21,742 nt of DNA, from NCBI GenBank assembly GCA_964578835.1, contig CAZOEL010000098.1, positions 1 through 21,742 of the forward strand. Reading direction: 5' to 3'. The notes under the pieces are model-generated. The model had not been told where the DNA came from. It saw only the letters and a list, made by a program, of their open reading frames with translations, and made no database searches. The position numbers and the translations under genes were made by a program. Each line of letters opens with the position of its first letter. The stretch's first letter is position 1. Positions 13,719-21,694 of the stretch are shown here, piece by piece. This stretch comes from CAZOEL01 sp964578835 (GTDB lineage: Bacteria; Desulfobacterota; Syntrophobacteria; Syntrophobacterales; Syntrophobacteraceae).

Positions 13719-13747
13719 TTGACAGCCTACGACAATAATTGTAAAAA
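13719..13747 (+). promoter_or_regulatory. Predicted promoter of the Calx-beta protein gene
   Basis: A consensus -35 TTGACA (13719-13724) is followed after 17 bp by TAAAAA (13742-13747, 4/6). Transcription would start about 13754, some 54 nt before the start codon. It lies just downstream of element B copy 3. Confidence 0.4.
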
Positions 13748-13807
13748 GCTATCGGTTATTCGGATTTTCCGTCGTGAATAATAATTGATTATCCAAAAGG
13801 GGAGAAA

Positions 13808-14761
13808 ATGAAAGAAAGAACATTCTTCTGTTTAATATTGGCGTTTATGATTGTCTTAGCGTCTAATATTCAGCAGGCTCAATCGGACACTCTGCAACTC
13901 AAGTATGGGGATAATTCCGCGGAGGCTTTCTATTCCCCCTGGTCGAGCGAAGAAGGCAGCGAAGTCGCTCTTCGTTTCAGTCCTCCAGCGGGATATGTCA
14001 GACTGGACATGGTAAAATTCTACATCCCCTATTACAGGGCTCCTGGAAGCGGGTTCAGAGTAAAAGTATACGCCGTCGGTCCTGACGGAAAACCTGGAAA
14101 TAGGTTGGATCGCGGCGATCCGGATGAGGGCGCTGAGGTCGGAGTTGGTCCTTTCCATGCTCCGACAGGCGATGCATGGATCAAGGTCAAATTGATGAAT
14201 TATGAGATCCCGCTGCCGAACGGCGACTTTTTTGTGAGCATGTATTGGATCAACGCGCCGGGAGAACAGGGGAGCAAGGCGCAGACCATCGGACTCGACA
14301 CCGATTCGGAAGCTGCCGATTCTTTTGTCAAATTTGGCAAGAGCGGGGAATGGACCAGCGCGAATGACGCCAAATTGAAGGGAGTCCCCATGATCCGTGC
14401 GGTCATCTCCGACGAGGAAATTCCCGTCGTGAGCGTAACCGCGGCCGTTGCGACCACTACAAGCCCCAGTGAGCCTGGAGTTTTCGAGATCACGAGAACG
14501 GGCGATTTGAAAAAGGCTTTGGTTGTCTATTACTCGCTGGACGCCAGTACGGCGGTAAAAGGGAAAGACTACAAGAAGATCGGCGGAAAGGTGAAAATCC
14601 GGGCCAAACAGGCCTCTGCAACGGTGAGCATAATCCCTCTGAGCGATCCGGTGGTTGAGACGAAATCGGTTGTGCTGGAAGTAAAGGACAGCAACAAAAA
14701 ATGCTATCTGCCGGACGAAGCGGCCAATACGGCTGAGGTCGTGCTGCAGGGAGCCAACTAG
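13808..14761 (+). CDS. Secreted protein with a beta-sandwich domain and a Calx-beta domain
   Basis: The start ATG follows AAAAGGGGAGAAA. The 317-residue protein begins with a Sec signal peptide (MKERTFFCLILAFMIVLASN, predicted cut after AQS at about 26). Residues 28-200 form a beta-rich domain seen in many bacterial exoproteins (LKYGDNSAEAFYS, EVALRFSPPAGYVRLDMVKF, FRVKVYAVGPDGKPG, PLPNGDFFVSMYW). Residues 207-314 fit a Calx-beta domain (GVFEITRTGDLKKALVVYYS, KGKDYKKIGGKVKI, ASATVSIIPLSDPVVE), a fold that can bind calcium and often mediates adhesion. There is no sorting signal or transmembrane segment at the C-terminus, so it is probably released or periplasmic. Function inferred, not known. 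Confidence 0.85.
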   Translation: MKERTFFCLILAFMIVLASNIQQAQSDTLQLKYGDNSAEAFYSPWSSEEGSEVALRFSPPAGYVRLDMVKFYIPYYRAPGSGFRVKVYAVGPDGKPGNRLDRGDPDEGAEVGVGPFHAPTGDAWIKVKLMNYEIPLPNGDFFVSMYWINAPGEQGSKAQTIGLDTDSEAADSFVKFGKSGEWTSANDAKLKGVPMIRAVISDEEIPVVSVTAAVATTTSPSEPGVFEITRTGDLKKALVVYYSLDASTAVKGKDYKKIGGKVKIRAKQASATVSIIPLSDPVVETKSVVLEVKDSNKKCYLPDEAANTAEVVLQGAN

Positions 14762-14805
14762 AAAGCTTCTTCCCGGGGGATTTTCATTTCAATGAATGCT
14801 CCCTC

Positions 14806-14884
14806 GGGCGCCTTTGCATAAAGGGGACGAAGCGTCGCAAGGACTTGGCGCTCGCCCCTTTCCCCCTTTTTGCCTTTACGCCCC
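14806..14884. repeat. Imperfect G/C-rich inverted repeat between convergent genes (possible bidirectional terminator)
   Basis: GGGCGCCTTTGCATAAAGGGG at the left and CCCCCTTTTTGCCTTTACG at the right are imperfect complements, with a shorter CG-rich hairpin inside. It separates the plus-strand Calx-beta gene from the end of trpA on the minus strand. It resembles the palindrome at 12790-12850. A termination role is inferred from placement. Confidence 0.4.
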
Positions 14885-14890
14885 ACTCCC

Positions 14891-15652
14891 TTATCTCAAT
14901 CCCTTTATGAATCTGCTCACGGCGCCCAGTCCTTCATTGTCCATGATGCGGAGGGTCTGTGTGCCGATGACGGCAATGTCCACTTTTCCCTTTAGGAAAT
15001 CTATATCCGCTTTGTCTTTCACCCCGAATCCCAAAGCCAGAGGAAGTTGTGTTGCGCTTCGGCATCGGGCGAGGTAATCTTCGAACTGCGTGGAAAAACT
15101 GGTGTCCAGTCCTGTTACGCCTTTTCTTGCAACACAGTAAATGAAACCGCGTCCAAAAGACGCAATGTACTTCATGCGGCTGTCGGGCGTGGTGGGAGAG
15201 AAAATGAAGACAGGCGAAAGGTTGTGCTTTTCCATTGCTTCCAGGTATTCTTGCGCCTCTTCCGGTGGGAGGTCTGGGACGATGGCGCCGCGGAGATTTC
15301 TTGCGGCCATCGTCCCGGCGAACTTTTCCAGCCCGTACTTGAACAAGATATTGTAATAGCTCATGAAAAGAAATGGAATATCAAAGGCGCCGCTCGCCTT
15401 CTCGGCGACCTCCAGACATTTTTCAACCGTTGCTCCGCCCGCAAGAGCCTTTTGATTGGCCTGAAGAATCACGGGGCCGTCCGCTATGGGCTCGGAGAAG
15501 GGAATCTGGAGCTCCATCAAATCCACGCCCGCTTCGACCATCGTTTCGATTATCCTGAAGGACTCTTCCATGGAGGGATAGCCGATCACGATGTGCGTCA
15601 TGAGCAATATGTCTTTATCTTCGAGCCTTGCTCGCAGGTATGATTCAAGCAT
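14891..15652 (-). CDS. trpA: Tryptophan synthase alpha chain
   Basis: TrpA cleaves indole-3-glycerol phosphate to indole and glyceraldehyde 3-phosphate and passes indole to TrpB. The 253-residue protein shows the family signature LMELQIPFSEPIADGP, with catalytic Glu47 and Asp58. It also has the loop and phosphate-site segments FIYCVARKGVTGLD and PLALGFGVKDKADID and ends IGTQTLRI...FIKGL. The start ATG (15650-15652) overlaps the end of trpB by 8 bp, which indicates translational coupling; the frame open upstream is within trpB and not used. The usual ELGVPFSDP is replaced by ELQIPFSEP, so it is a somewhat divergent alpha chain, but all key residues are present. Confidence 0.95.
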   Translation of the reverse strand: MLESYLRARLEDKDILLMTHIVIGYPSMEESFRIIETMVEAGVDLMELQIPFSEPIADGPVILQANQKALAGGATVEKCLEVAEKASGAFDIPFLFMSYYNILFKYGLEKFAGTMAARNLRGAIVPDLPPEEAQEYLEAMEKHNLSPVFIFSPTTPDSRMKYIASFGRGFIYCVARKGVTGLDTSFSTQFEDYLARCRSATQLPLALGFGVKDKADIDFLKGKVDIAVIGTQTLRIMDNEGLGAVSRFIKGLR

Positions 15653-16871
15653 GGTATTTTTCCGCCTTCTTTTTGATGAAATCCCGCCATTCGGGATCTT
15701 CGAACGCATCGGCTATGGTGAATATGTCTTTGTCGCCTCTGCCGGACTGATTGATGATGATCAGGTCATCGGCAGCCATGGCGGGAGCTTCCTTGAACGC
15801 CTGAGCGAACGCGTGAGCGGATTCCAAAGCAGGAATCACGCCTTCCTTCTTAATCGTGAGCGCGAGAGCGTCCACAACTTCCCGGTCCGTCGCCGCTTCG
15901 AAGCGCACCCGCTTCTTATCCTTCAGATAGGCCAAAATGGGAGACACCCCTATATAGTCCAGGCCCGCGGCCACGCTGTGGGTTTCCCTCATCTGGCCGT
16001 CCGCATCCTGAAGGAAATAGGTCTTGTACCCCTGAGCGACGCCGATGCTGGCGTCATCCGAGCAAAGCCTCGAAGCGTGAAGCCCGGAATTCAGCCCTTT
16101 GCCTGCGGCTTCGACTCCAACCAGCTCTACGGGATCGTCCATGAAGCCGCTGAAGATGCCCATTGCGTTCGATCCTCCGCCAACGCAGGCGTAGACCCGT
16201 TTGGGGAGATTTCCCTCACGCTCCAGGATCTGCTTTCTGGCTTCCTTTCCAATGATCGACTGAAAATAGGAGACCATTGTGGGAAAGGGATGCGGTCCGC
16301 AGGCCGTGCCCAGCACATAGTGCGTTGTGTCCATGTTGGAGACCCAGTCTCGAAAGGCTTCGTTGATAGCGTCTTTCAAAATCCTGGCTCCTTCGCGAAC
16401 GGGCACGACTTCGGCTCCGAGTCGCTCCATCCAGAAAACGTTCGGCCTTTGCCGCTCGACGTCCACTTCACCCATGTAGATGGTGCATTTGAAACCGAAC
16501 TTGGCGGCCATGGTCGCAGTGGCGACTCCATGCTGGCCGGCTCCCGTTTCCGCAATGACCCGGCTCTTCCCCATTCGCTTCACGAGCAGTCCCTGGCCCA
16601 TCACGTTATTGGCCTTGTGCGCCCCGGTATGATTGAGATCTTCACGTTTTATGTAGATCCTGGCGCCGCCGAAAGCGCGCGTGAGGTTTTCCGCGAAGGT
16701 AAGGGGCGTCGGCCTGCAGGAATAGGTGGACATGAGATCCGAGTACTCCCGCCAGAAACCGGGATCAGCTTTGGCTTTTTCGAAGGTTTCGACAAGCTCG
16801 TCGAAAGTGGCGACCAGGATCTCGGGAAGGTAGGCCCCTCCGAATCCCTCGTAATACCCCCTGTCAATCAT
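15645..16871 (-). CDS. trpB: Tryptophan synthase beta chain
   Basis: TrpB is the PLP enzyme that condenses indole with serine to tryptophan, working as an alpha2-beta2 complex with TrpA. The 408-residue protein begins MIDRGYYEGFGGAYLPEIL. It has KREDLNHTGAHKANN with PLP Lys86, AETGAGQHGVA with the catalytic Glu, the phosphate-binding CVGGGSNAMGIF and the C-terminal QSGRGDKD. These are TrpB1-type features expected for partnership with TrpA. The ATG (16869-16871) follows TTGGAGGCATATCTG and overlaps the 3' end of the GntR gene by 8 bp. An upstream in-frame extension lies inside the GntR gene and is rejected. No other trp biosynthetic genes are in the window. Confidence 0.96.
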   Translation of the reverse strand: MIDRGYYEGFGGAYLPEILVATFDELVETFEKAKADPGFWREYSDLMSTYSCRPTPLTFAENLTRAFGGARIYIKREDLNHTGAHKANNVMGQGLLVKRMGKSRVIAETGAGQHGVATATMAAKFGFKCTIYMGEVDVERQRPNVFWMERLGAEVVPVREGARILKDAINEAFRDWVSNMDTTHYVLGTACGPHPFPTMVSYFQSIIGKEARKQILEREGNLPKRVYACVGGGSNAMGIFSGFMDDPVELVGVEAAGKGLNSGLHASRLCSDDASIGVAQGYKTYFLQDADGQMRETHSVAAGLDYIGVSPILAYLKDKKRVRFEAATDREVVDALALTIKKEGVIPALESAHAFAQAFKEAPAMAADDLIIINQSGRGDKDIFTIADAFEDPEWRDFIKKKAEKYHA

Positions 16872-17595
16872 CAGATATGCCTCCAATGGTTTGAGAAAAT
16901 ACAAACTGATCCGTGCGGCAGTAGATCTCGGAATAAACGGCGTTTCTGGCTTGAGAAAAGTGGAGAAACCGCTTGACCGCAAGGATCGGGGTTGAAGCCG
17001 TGACGCCCAGAAGCCCGACCTTGTCTTCGTTCAAATAGCCAATCCTGAAGTTCTGCCTCCCGCTCGTGGGCTTGAGATAATAATGCTCGTCCGCGACCCT
17101 GGAAAGAGAGCGCTCGGCGAGATCGATGGCGTCGATCCCTTTGAACATCTCGGGATGCAGATATATGTCTTCGATCAGCACCGGCGTCTCCTCTACGAGG
17201 CTGAGGCGCGAAAGGAAATAGGCTGAGCTTTCGGAGAAAGGGTTTTCTGGATCGAGAGGAACGGGCTTCAGCGCCGTTTTCTGCAGGATGCGAATATTTA
17301 AGGAAATTCCTTTCTTGTGAAAAGACGACATGGTCCCCGCCAGAGAAAACAGATCGACCTCTTCGCGATCGGGCGTCACATAAGTGCCCGAGCCTCGCCT
17401 TCTTGTGAGCGCCCGTTTTCTGACCAGCACGTCGATGGCCTGTCTCGCCGTCGGCCGGCCGATTCCAAAGGAGGCGGCCAGACTGTGCTCGGAGGGAATT
17501 CTCGATCCGGGAGGGTATTCTCCGGATCGGATTCTGGCCATTATGAGGTCTGCTAATTGATGATAGAGCGGAACGGGGGAGTGCGGATTGAGCAT
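16864..17595 (-). CDS. GntR/HutC-family regulator (wHTH + UTRA) coupled to trpBA
   Basis: The preferred start (17593-17595) gives 243 residues beginning MLNPHSPVPLYHQLADLI. An AGGAG lies 11 bases upstream. The earlier ATG at 17637 would sit almost at the predicted transcription start. The N-terminal winged helix is classic GntR (YPPGSRIPSEHSLAASFGIG, RPTARQAIDVL, GSGTYVT), followed at about 83-235 by a UTRA effector domain (VEETPVLIEDIYLHPEMF, RFLHFSQARNAVYSEIYCRTD). HutC-subfamily members sense small molecules and usually control the adjacent operon. Its 8-bp overlap with trpB, and trpB's 8-bp overlap with trpA, make this a single translationally coupled operon. A GTCTTGAC dyad overlaps its predicted -35 box, so autoregulation is likely. 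The effector is unknown; tryptophan, indole or a precursor are obvious candidates. Confidence 0.9.
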   Translation of the reverse strand: MLNPHSPVPLYHQLADLIMARIRSGEYPPGSRIPSEHSLAASFGIGRPTARQAIDVLVRKRALTRRRGSGTYVTPDREEVDLFSLAGTMSSFHKKGISLNIRILQKTALKPVPLDPENPFSESSAYFLSRLSLVEETPVLIEDIYLHPEMFKGIDAIDLAERSLSRVADEHYYLKPTSGRQNFRIGYLNEDKVGLLGVTASTPILAVKRFLHFSQARNAVYSEIYCRTDQFVFSQTIGGISDD

Positions 17596-17646
17596 GAATG
17601 TCTTTTCTCCTGTGATAAGCGCAGCGACAATTTTCATCCCGAGCGA

Positions 17647-17680
17647 ATGATCGCCAAAATGGGTTAAGTTGTCAAGACAA
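17647..17680 (-). promoter_or_regulatory. Predicted promoter and GntR operator of the gntR-trpB-trpA operon
   Basis: On the minus strand, TTGACA (plus 17670-17675) is a consensus -35. It is followed after 17 bp by GATCAT (plus 17647-17652, 4/6). The dyad TTGTCTTGACAA (17669-17680) overlaps the -35. Its core GTCTTGAC is close to the GTCTAGAC-like sites of HutC/DasR-type GntR proteins, so bound regulator would block RNA polymerase. Transcription would begin near 17640, consistent with translation from 17595. Confidence 0.5.
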
Positions 17681-17696
17681 ATTTCTCGATTGTGAC

Positions 17697-17740
17697 GCGG
17701 TCAGGAGACCCGCGCCATAACGGTGGGGTGCGCCATAAGG
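17697..17740. repeat. Fragment related to the long hairpin of element B copy 1
   Basis: GCGGTCAGGAGACCCGCGCC closely matches the reverse complement of the outer arm around 1088-1110 (GGCGGGGTCTCCTGACCGC), and a second CGCCATAA follows. It is a decayed remnant of that palindrome family in the intergenic region between the divergent gntR and 17957 genes. Confidence 0.45.
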
Positions 17741-17793
17741 GGAGTCGATATGCCTGGCGAGCTATCGATGCTCCGAATCGAGAATTTTTCATT

Positions 17794-17823
17794 TTGTGAC
17801 ATTTGCCTTATATGGCATATACT
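17794..17823 (+). promoter_or_regulatory. Possible promoter of the duplicated-repeat protein gene
   Basis: TTGTGA (17794-17799), an 18-bp spacer and TATACT (17818-17823) resemble a sigma70 promoter. The implied leader is about 125 nt. The rest of 17741-17956 shows nothing else I can assign. Confidence 0.3.
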
Positions 17824-17956
17824 TATTTTTACCGGTTCGAATACACAATGGACCTAATTTCGCTTCGATCGGGATAGAGCTAATAGTGATCCAATAGTGG
17901 CGTGAACGGTCAGAAGACCAACATCGAAAAACATATCAGCCGAAGAGGAGATGTAA

Positions 17957-18454
17957 ATGAGTGAGGCGTGCAAGCATAAGAGTCCATCCGGTCGAGTTGA
18001 CGGAATAGATCCTGAGCGGGTGAATCGGGCGAACAGGGTTTATTGTCAGGCTTGTGAGGAAAATGGCGTGAAGGTCTGTTCGTGGGAGAGCTTCTCCGCA
18101 TGGAAGGAATATGTAGACGGCAAAATCGCGGAGCCCGAATTGACTCAAAGAGCCAGGGAGGAAGTGAAGCATTTTACTGATACTTTCAAAAAATACACGA
18201 TTGTTGATAAGGAAGAGGCTTCCCCTGGCGATGAGGCGGAGGCGCAAAAGGCTTTGAGAGCCAAGAAAGCCAATAAGATATATAAGCAAGCGTGCACCGA
18301 ATCGGGGTTGAGCCTTTGCTTTTTCAATAATTTCTCTTCTTGGAGCGATTACGTGCAGGGGAAGATAGACGACGAGCAGTTCCAGAAGCTGGCCCACTTC
18401 GAAGCCGGAAAGATGGTTGCCGATTCCGTCGCGGGAAAGAGTAATGCCGACTGA
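17957..18454 (+). CDS. Uncharacterised protein built of two homologous ~50-residue repeats
   Basis: The ATG has a strong ribosome-binding site (AGAGGAGATGTAA). The 165-residue, acidic, soluble protein contains two repeats at 21-70 and 101-150. They align without a gap and agree at 20 of 50 positions. The shared pattern is R-x3-AN-x2-Y-x-QAC-x-E-x-G-x3-C-x4-FS-x-W-x2-YV-x-GKI. Each repeat has conserved Cys in QAC and again 9 residues later, Trp29 and a GKI motif, suggesting a small helical domain, possibly metal- or disulfide-stabilised. There is no signal peptide. It is divergent from the GntR gene across a 361-bp region that could contain shared control. I do not recognise the family. Confidence 0.8.
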   Translation: MSEACKHKSPSGRVDGIDPERVNRANRVYCQACEENGVKVCSWESFSAWKEYVDGKIAEPELTQRAREEVKHFTDTFKKYTIVDKEEASPGDEAEAQKALRAKKANKIYKQACTESGLSLCFFNNFSSWSDYVQGKIDDEQFQKLAHFEAGKMVADSVAGKSNAD

Positions 18455-18469
18455 ACGGCGATCCGGACA

Positions 18470-19105
18470 TCATGTCGATCGATCGTCCATATCGCCGAGC
18501 CCGTTTCGGAGGATTTGCTCTTCTTCCTCTTCATCCGTTGCCTCGGGCGCCATGGGAACAATGTCTCTTTGTTTGAACTGCAGGCGCTTCCAGGTTCCCT
18601 TTTCGTTGATTGCGCGCTCGAGCTCGCGACGGACTTCGGATTGGTTAATGAGCTCGGAAAGAAGTATGCGTTTGTAGCTGATGTGGCGCATTTCGTTTCT
18701 GAGGAATTCGTCCCGCTCTTCTTTGAGCTTCATGTTTTGAAGGAATAGCTTCTCTTCGAGGGTTTCATTTTCCATCAGGAGGGCAATGAGCATATCTGTC
18801 ATCTTGCTCTTCCGCAAGCCCATCATGCCAATGCCGGCAGCCTTCCTGCGGTATTGCTCGAGACGCTCCTCCAGGAAGTTGATCCGGCGTTGAAGCTCAT
18901 TTTTTTCTTCCTGGAGCTTTTCCTTCTCGTGGTCCCAGAACTGTTTCAGCGAGCGCTCTATGGTTAGCATTTCAGCTCGATCGACGTCGCTTTGCGCCTG
19001 GTATTTGCGCGAGCTCTTGCGGAAGCCTATGAAGTAGCCGGAGCCGAAGCACACGGCCGCAAGAAAGAGAAGCGTCATGGCCTGGTAAAAAACGATGAAA
19101 TTCAT
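18470..19105 (-). CDS. Membrane-anchored coiled-coil protein, 211 aa
   Basis: The ATG follows AAGGATAGAGATCA. An N-terminal helix (about 5-27, FYQAMTLLFLAAVCFGSGYF) should anchor the protein in the inner membrane. A strongly charged coiled coil follows (about 40-90, EKEKLQEEKNELQRRINFLE), then a GMMGLRKSKMTDMLIALLME segment and a second coiled coil, ending in an acidic tail with six consecutive acidic residues or nearly so (TDEEEEEQ). This resembles cytoplasm-facing scaffold or cell-envelope-structure proteins, but no named family is evident. It converges with the upstream repeat protein, with 15 bp between the stop codons. Nothing else is assigned in 19106-19378 apart from a weak hairpin at 19274-19295. 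Confidence 0.8.
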   Translation of the reverse strand: MNFIVFYQAMTLLFLAAVCFGSGYFIGFRKSSRKYQAQSDVDRAEMLTIERSLKQFWDHEKEKLQEEKNELQRRINFLEERLEQYRRKAAGIGMMGLRKSKMTDMLIALLMENETLEEKLFLQNMKLKEERDEFLRNEMRHISYKRILLSELINQSEVRRELERAINEKGTWKRLQFKQRDIVPMAPEATDEEEEEQILRNGLGDMDDRST

Positions 19106-19378
19106 TGATCTCTATCCTTCCGAAAGACTCATTCACTCCTTCTCCGATTTTGCCTCATCGGGGAGCTTCGCGTCTGCTACATCCATATGATAAACCCGGC
19201 GTCAATAGCCTACAATCTCTAACATCTTAGAACCTGGAACCTGCTCGGGCAATCCCGCTTCATTCCATGCTTGCTAATTTTATGAATGAAATTAGAATGG
19301 GGGTATGCATTCGAACCGTACGATTGTGACGGAATGGGCGGAGTATTTTAAAAGCAGTTTTGAATCGGAGCTTAAAGC

Positions 19379-21031
19379 ATGGCCGTACACCCTCTGGCCG
19401 GGAAACCGGCCCCAAGATCTCTTTTGGCTAATATTCCGAGACTTGTAAGCTCTTATTACGTCCTGCGCCCGGATGTTTCCGTGAAGGCTCAACAGATCGC
19501 CTTTGGAACCTCCGGCCACAGGGGATCGTCTTTCAAGATGAGCTTCAACGAAGATCATATTCTGGCTACCACTCAGGCCATCTGTAAATATAGGAAAGAA
19601 AAGGGGATCGATGGCCCGCTTTTCCTGGGAATGGATACGCACGCTCTTTCCGAGCCCAGCTTCATGACGGCTCTCGAAGTCCTCGCAGCCAACGGAGTCG
19701 ATGTCATGATTGAGGAGAATCTGGGATACGTCCCTACTCCCGTCATTTCACACGCTATATTGACCTACAACCGAGGAAGAAGTTCGGGGCTGGCCGATGG
19801 GATTGTTATCACTCCATCCCATAATCCCCCTGAAGACGGCGGCTTCAAATACAACCCCCCAAACGGCGGTCCGGCTGACACCGGGATTACCAAATGGATT
19901 GAGGATCTGGCCAACGAGCTTTTGGCGGGCGGGAACAGAGATGTTCAACGAATGCCCTATGAGAGGGCTCTATCGGCAGGCTCCACTCACAAGCATGACT
20001 ACATGCGTCCTTATATCGAAGACTTGAAAAATGTCATCGATATATCCGCTATCGCATCGGCGGGGGTGAAGATAGGGGTCGATCCCATGGGAGGCTCTTC
20101 CGTCGCCTTCTGGGAGCCGATCGCCGAGATGTACGGCTTGACTGTCGATGTGGTCAACCCCGTTGTGGACCCCACTTTCGGATTCATGACCGTGGACAAG
20201 GACGGAAAGATCAGAATGGACTGTTCTTCCCCTTACGCCATGGCGAGGCTTATAGAGCTTAAGGACAAATACGATGTTGCCTTCGGAAACGATCCGGATT
20301 GCGATAGACACGGCATCGTTACGCGCAGCGCCGGCCTCATGAACCCGAACCATTATCTTTCCGTCGCTATCTGGTATCTATACCGGAACCGCCCCGGCTG
20401 GAAGCCCGACGCAGCCATTGGAAAAACCCTGGTGAGCAGCAGCATGATAGACAGGGTCGCAGCTCACCTGGGACGAAGGCTTGCGGAGGTTCCGGTCGGC
20501 TTCAAGTGGTTTGTCGACGGCTTGCTGGATGGATCATACGGATTCGGCGGAGAAGAAAGCGCCGGAGCTTCTTTCCTCCGCATGGACGGGACTGTCTGGA
20601 CAACCGATAAGGATGGGGTAATTCTCGATCTGCTTGCCGCCGAAATCATGGCTAAGACTGGCAGAGATCCCGCAGAGCATTATCGGGAATTGACGGATAA
20701 GTTCGGCGTTCCTTCCTACGAAAGAATGGACGCGGGGGCGACGCCCGAACAGAAAGCGATTCTTACGAAGCTGGCGCCGGAACAGATCGGAGCATCGACC
20801 CTGGCTGGCGAGAAAATCATTGCAAAGCTCACCCGAGCCCCCGAAAACGGCGCTTCGATTGGAGGGCTCAAAGTCGTGACCGAAAACGGGTGGTTCGCAG
20901 CCAGACCCTCGGGTACAGAGGATATTTACAAGATCTATACGGAAAGCTTCCGGGGAAAAGAGCACCTCAAGCAGATACAAGAAGAAGCCATGGCTATTGT
21001 GAGCAGCGCTTTCGCTTCTGCGAATGCATGA
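19379..21031 (+). CDS. pgm: Phosphoglucomutase (alpha-D-glucose-specific)
   Basis: Interconverts glucose 1-phosphate and glucose 6-phosphate via a phosphoserine intermediate, linking glycogen and nucleotide-sugar synthesis to glycolysis. The 550-residue length fits the bacterial Pgm group. Visible motifs are FGTSGHRG near the N-terminus, the active-site loop TPSHNPP with Ser147, the metal loop DPDCDR (305-310), the substrate loop GGEESAGASF (390-399) and the phosphate-binding RPSGTEDIYKIY (509-520). The start ATG has CGGAG nine bases upstream. It appears to be a single-gene unit, followed by about 290 bp to the tmRNA with no clear terminator beyond a small CTCCT-GCGG-AGGAG hairpin near 21139-21152. 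Confidence 0.95.
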   Translation: MAVHPLAGKPAPRSLLANIPRLVSSYYVLRPDVSVKAQQIAFGTSGHRGSSFKMSFNEDHILATTQAICKYRKEKGIDGPLFLGMDTHALSEPSFMTALEVLAANGVDVMIEENLGYVPTPVISHAILTYNRGRSSGLADGIVITPSHNPPEDGGFKYNPPNGGPADTGITKWIEDLANELLAGGNRDVQRMPYERALSAGSTHKHDYMRPYIEDLKNVIDISAIASAGVKIGVDPMGGSSVAFWEPIAEMYGLTVDVVNPVVDPTFGFMTVDKDGKIRMDCSSPYAMARLIELKDKYDVAFGNDPDCDRHGIVTRSAGLMNPNHYLSVAIWYLYRNRPGWKPDAAIGKTLVSSSMIDRVAAHLGRRLAEVPVGFKWFVDGLLDGSYGFGGEESAGASFLRMDGTVWTTDKDGVILDLLAAEIMAKTGRDPAEHYRELTDKFGVPSYERMDAGATPEQKAILTKLAPEQIGASTLAGEKIIAKLTRAPENGASIGGLKVVTENGWFAARPSGTEDIYKIYTESFRGKEHLKQIQEEAMAIVSSAFASANA

Positions 21032-21271
21032 GGGCTAATGTTTGCAGGCCCTTGAGCATGCATGAGAAAGCATCGTATACATGAAGAATCAAGGTTTCCG
21101 GCCTTGAGTTTGCAGGCATTTGAGAAAACAAAAGCTCCTGCGGAGGAGAATCTTCTTGCAATCTGCTTGTCGGAAGAACCGGGATGATGCTTCTTGTGTA
21201 CTCAAGCTCTTCCAGAGAATGGGAATTTTAATCAAGTCCTGTGGCGACGAATTTTTTCCCATTCCACGAGG

Positions 21272-21299
21272 TTGACTTCATGTGTATAGCGGTTATACT
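21272..21299 (+). promoter_or_regulatory. Promoter of ssrA (tmRNA)
   Basis: TTGACT (21272-21277, 5/6), a 16-bp spacer and TATACT (21294-21299, 5/6) make a strong sigma70 promoter. Transcription would start near 21306, about 20 nt before the mature tmRNA 5' end, as expected for a precursor processed by RNase P. Confidence 0.7.
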
Positions 21300-21325
21300 A
21301 AGCGTACATTTTTGATAACACCCAT

Positions 21326-21682
21326 GGGGGCGAAACGGGTTCGACGGAGGTAGAGAAACTTAAGCTGCATGCCGAGGTTCTAGCTGCTCGTAAAACGGTT
21401 AGAAATAAAAACAAACGCAGACGATTATTCGTATGCCGTAGCCGCCTAAAGCGGCTACCGTTCCTTTGGTTTATTCTCGCGGAGCCTATAGGAGCGTCGA
21501 CTAAGCGGGATGGTTTTCGGCGACATGCCTGCGGCGCCGGGAATGAGACTTAGCAGACTAGCCCAAGCGAGATCCAGCCTAAGGGGAGCTTTCGAGGGCG
21601 AAATTTCAAAACCTGGGATAAGCATGTAGACGTTTGGGTGGAATGCTTTCGGACGCGGGTTCAACTCCCGCCGCCTCCACCA
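21326..21682 (+). ncRNA. ssrA: tmRNA (transfer-messenger RNA)
   Basis: The 357-nt RNA is complete. Its 5' end GGGGGCGAAACGGGTTCGAC pairs with the 3' acceptor strand CGCCTCC, with one G-U. A T-arm GCGGG-TTCAACT-CCCGC precedes it, and the terminal CCA is encoded. The tag frame begins at GCA (21417-21419) and reads ADDYSYAVAA with TAA at 21447-21449; the stop lies in the loop of a perfect stem GTAGCCGC/GCGGCTAC. The preceding AATAAAAACAAAC is like that before the resume codon of other deltaproteobacterial tmRNAs. It rescues stalled ribosomes together with SmpB. The final AVAA tag end is a proteolysis signal. The choice of GCA, not the preceding ACA, as resume codon is by analogy. Confidence 0.96.
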
Positions 21683-21694
21683 TTAACAAAAGAC

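Noticed and set aside
15591..16976. 461-codon open frame on the plus strand opposite trpA/trpB
   Set aside because: It lies wholly antisense to two clear enzymes, has no ribosome-binding site or domain, and its length follows from codon usage of the trp genes.
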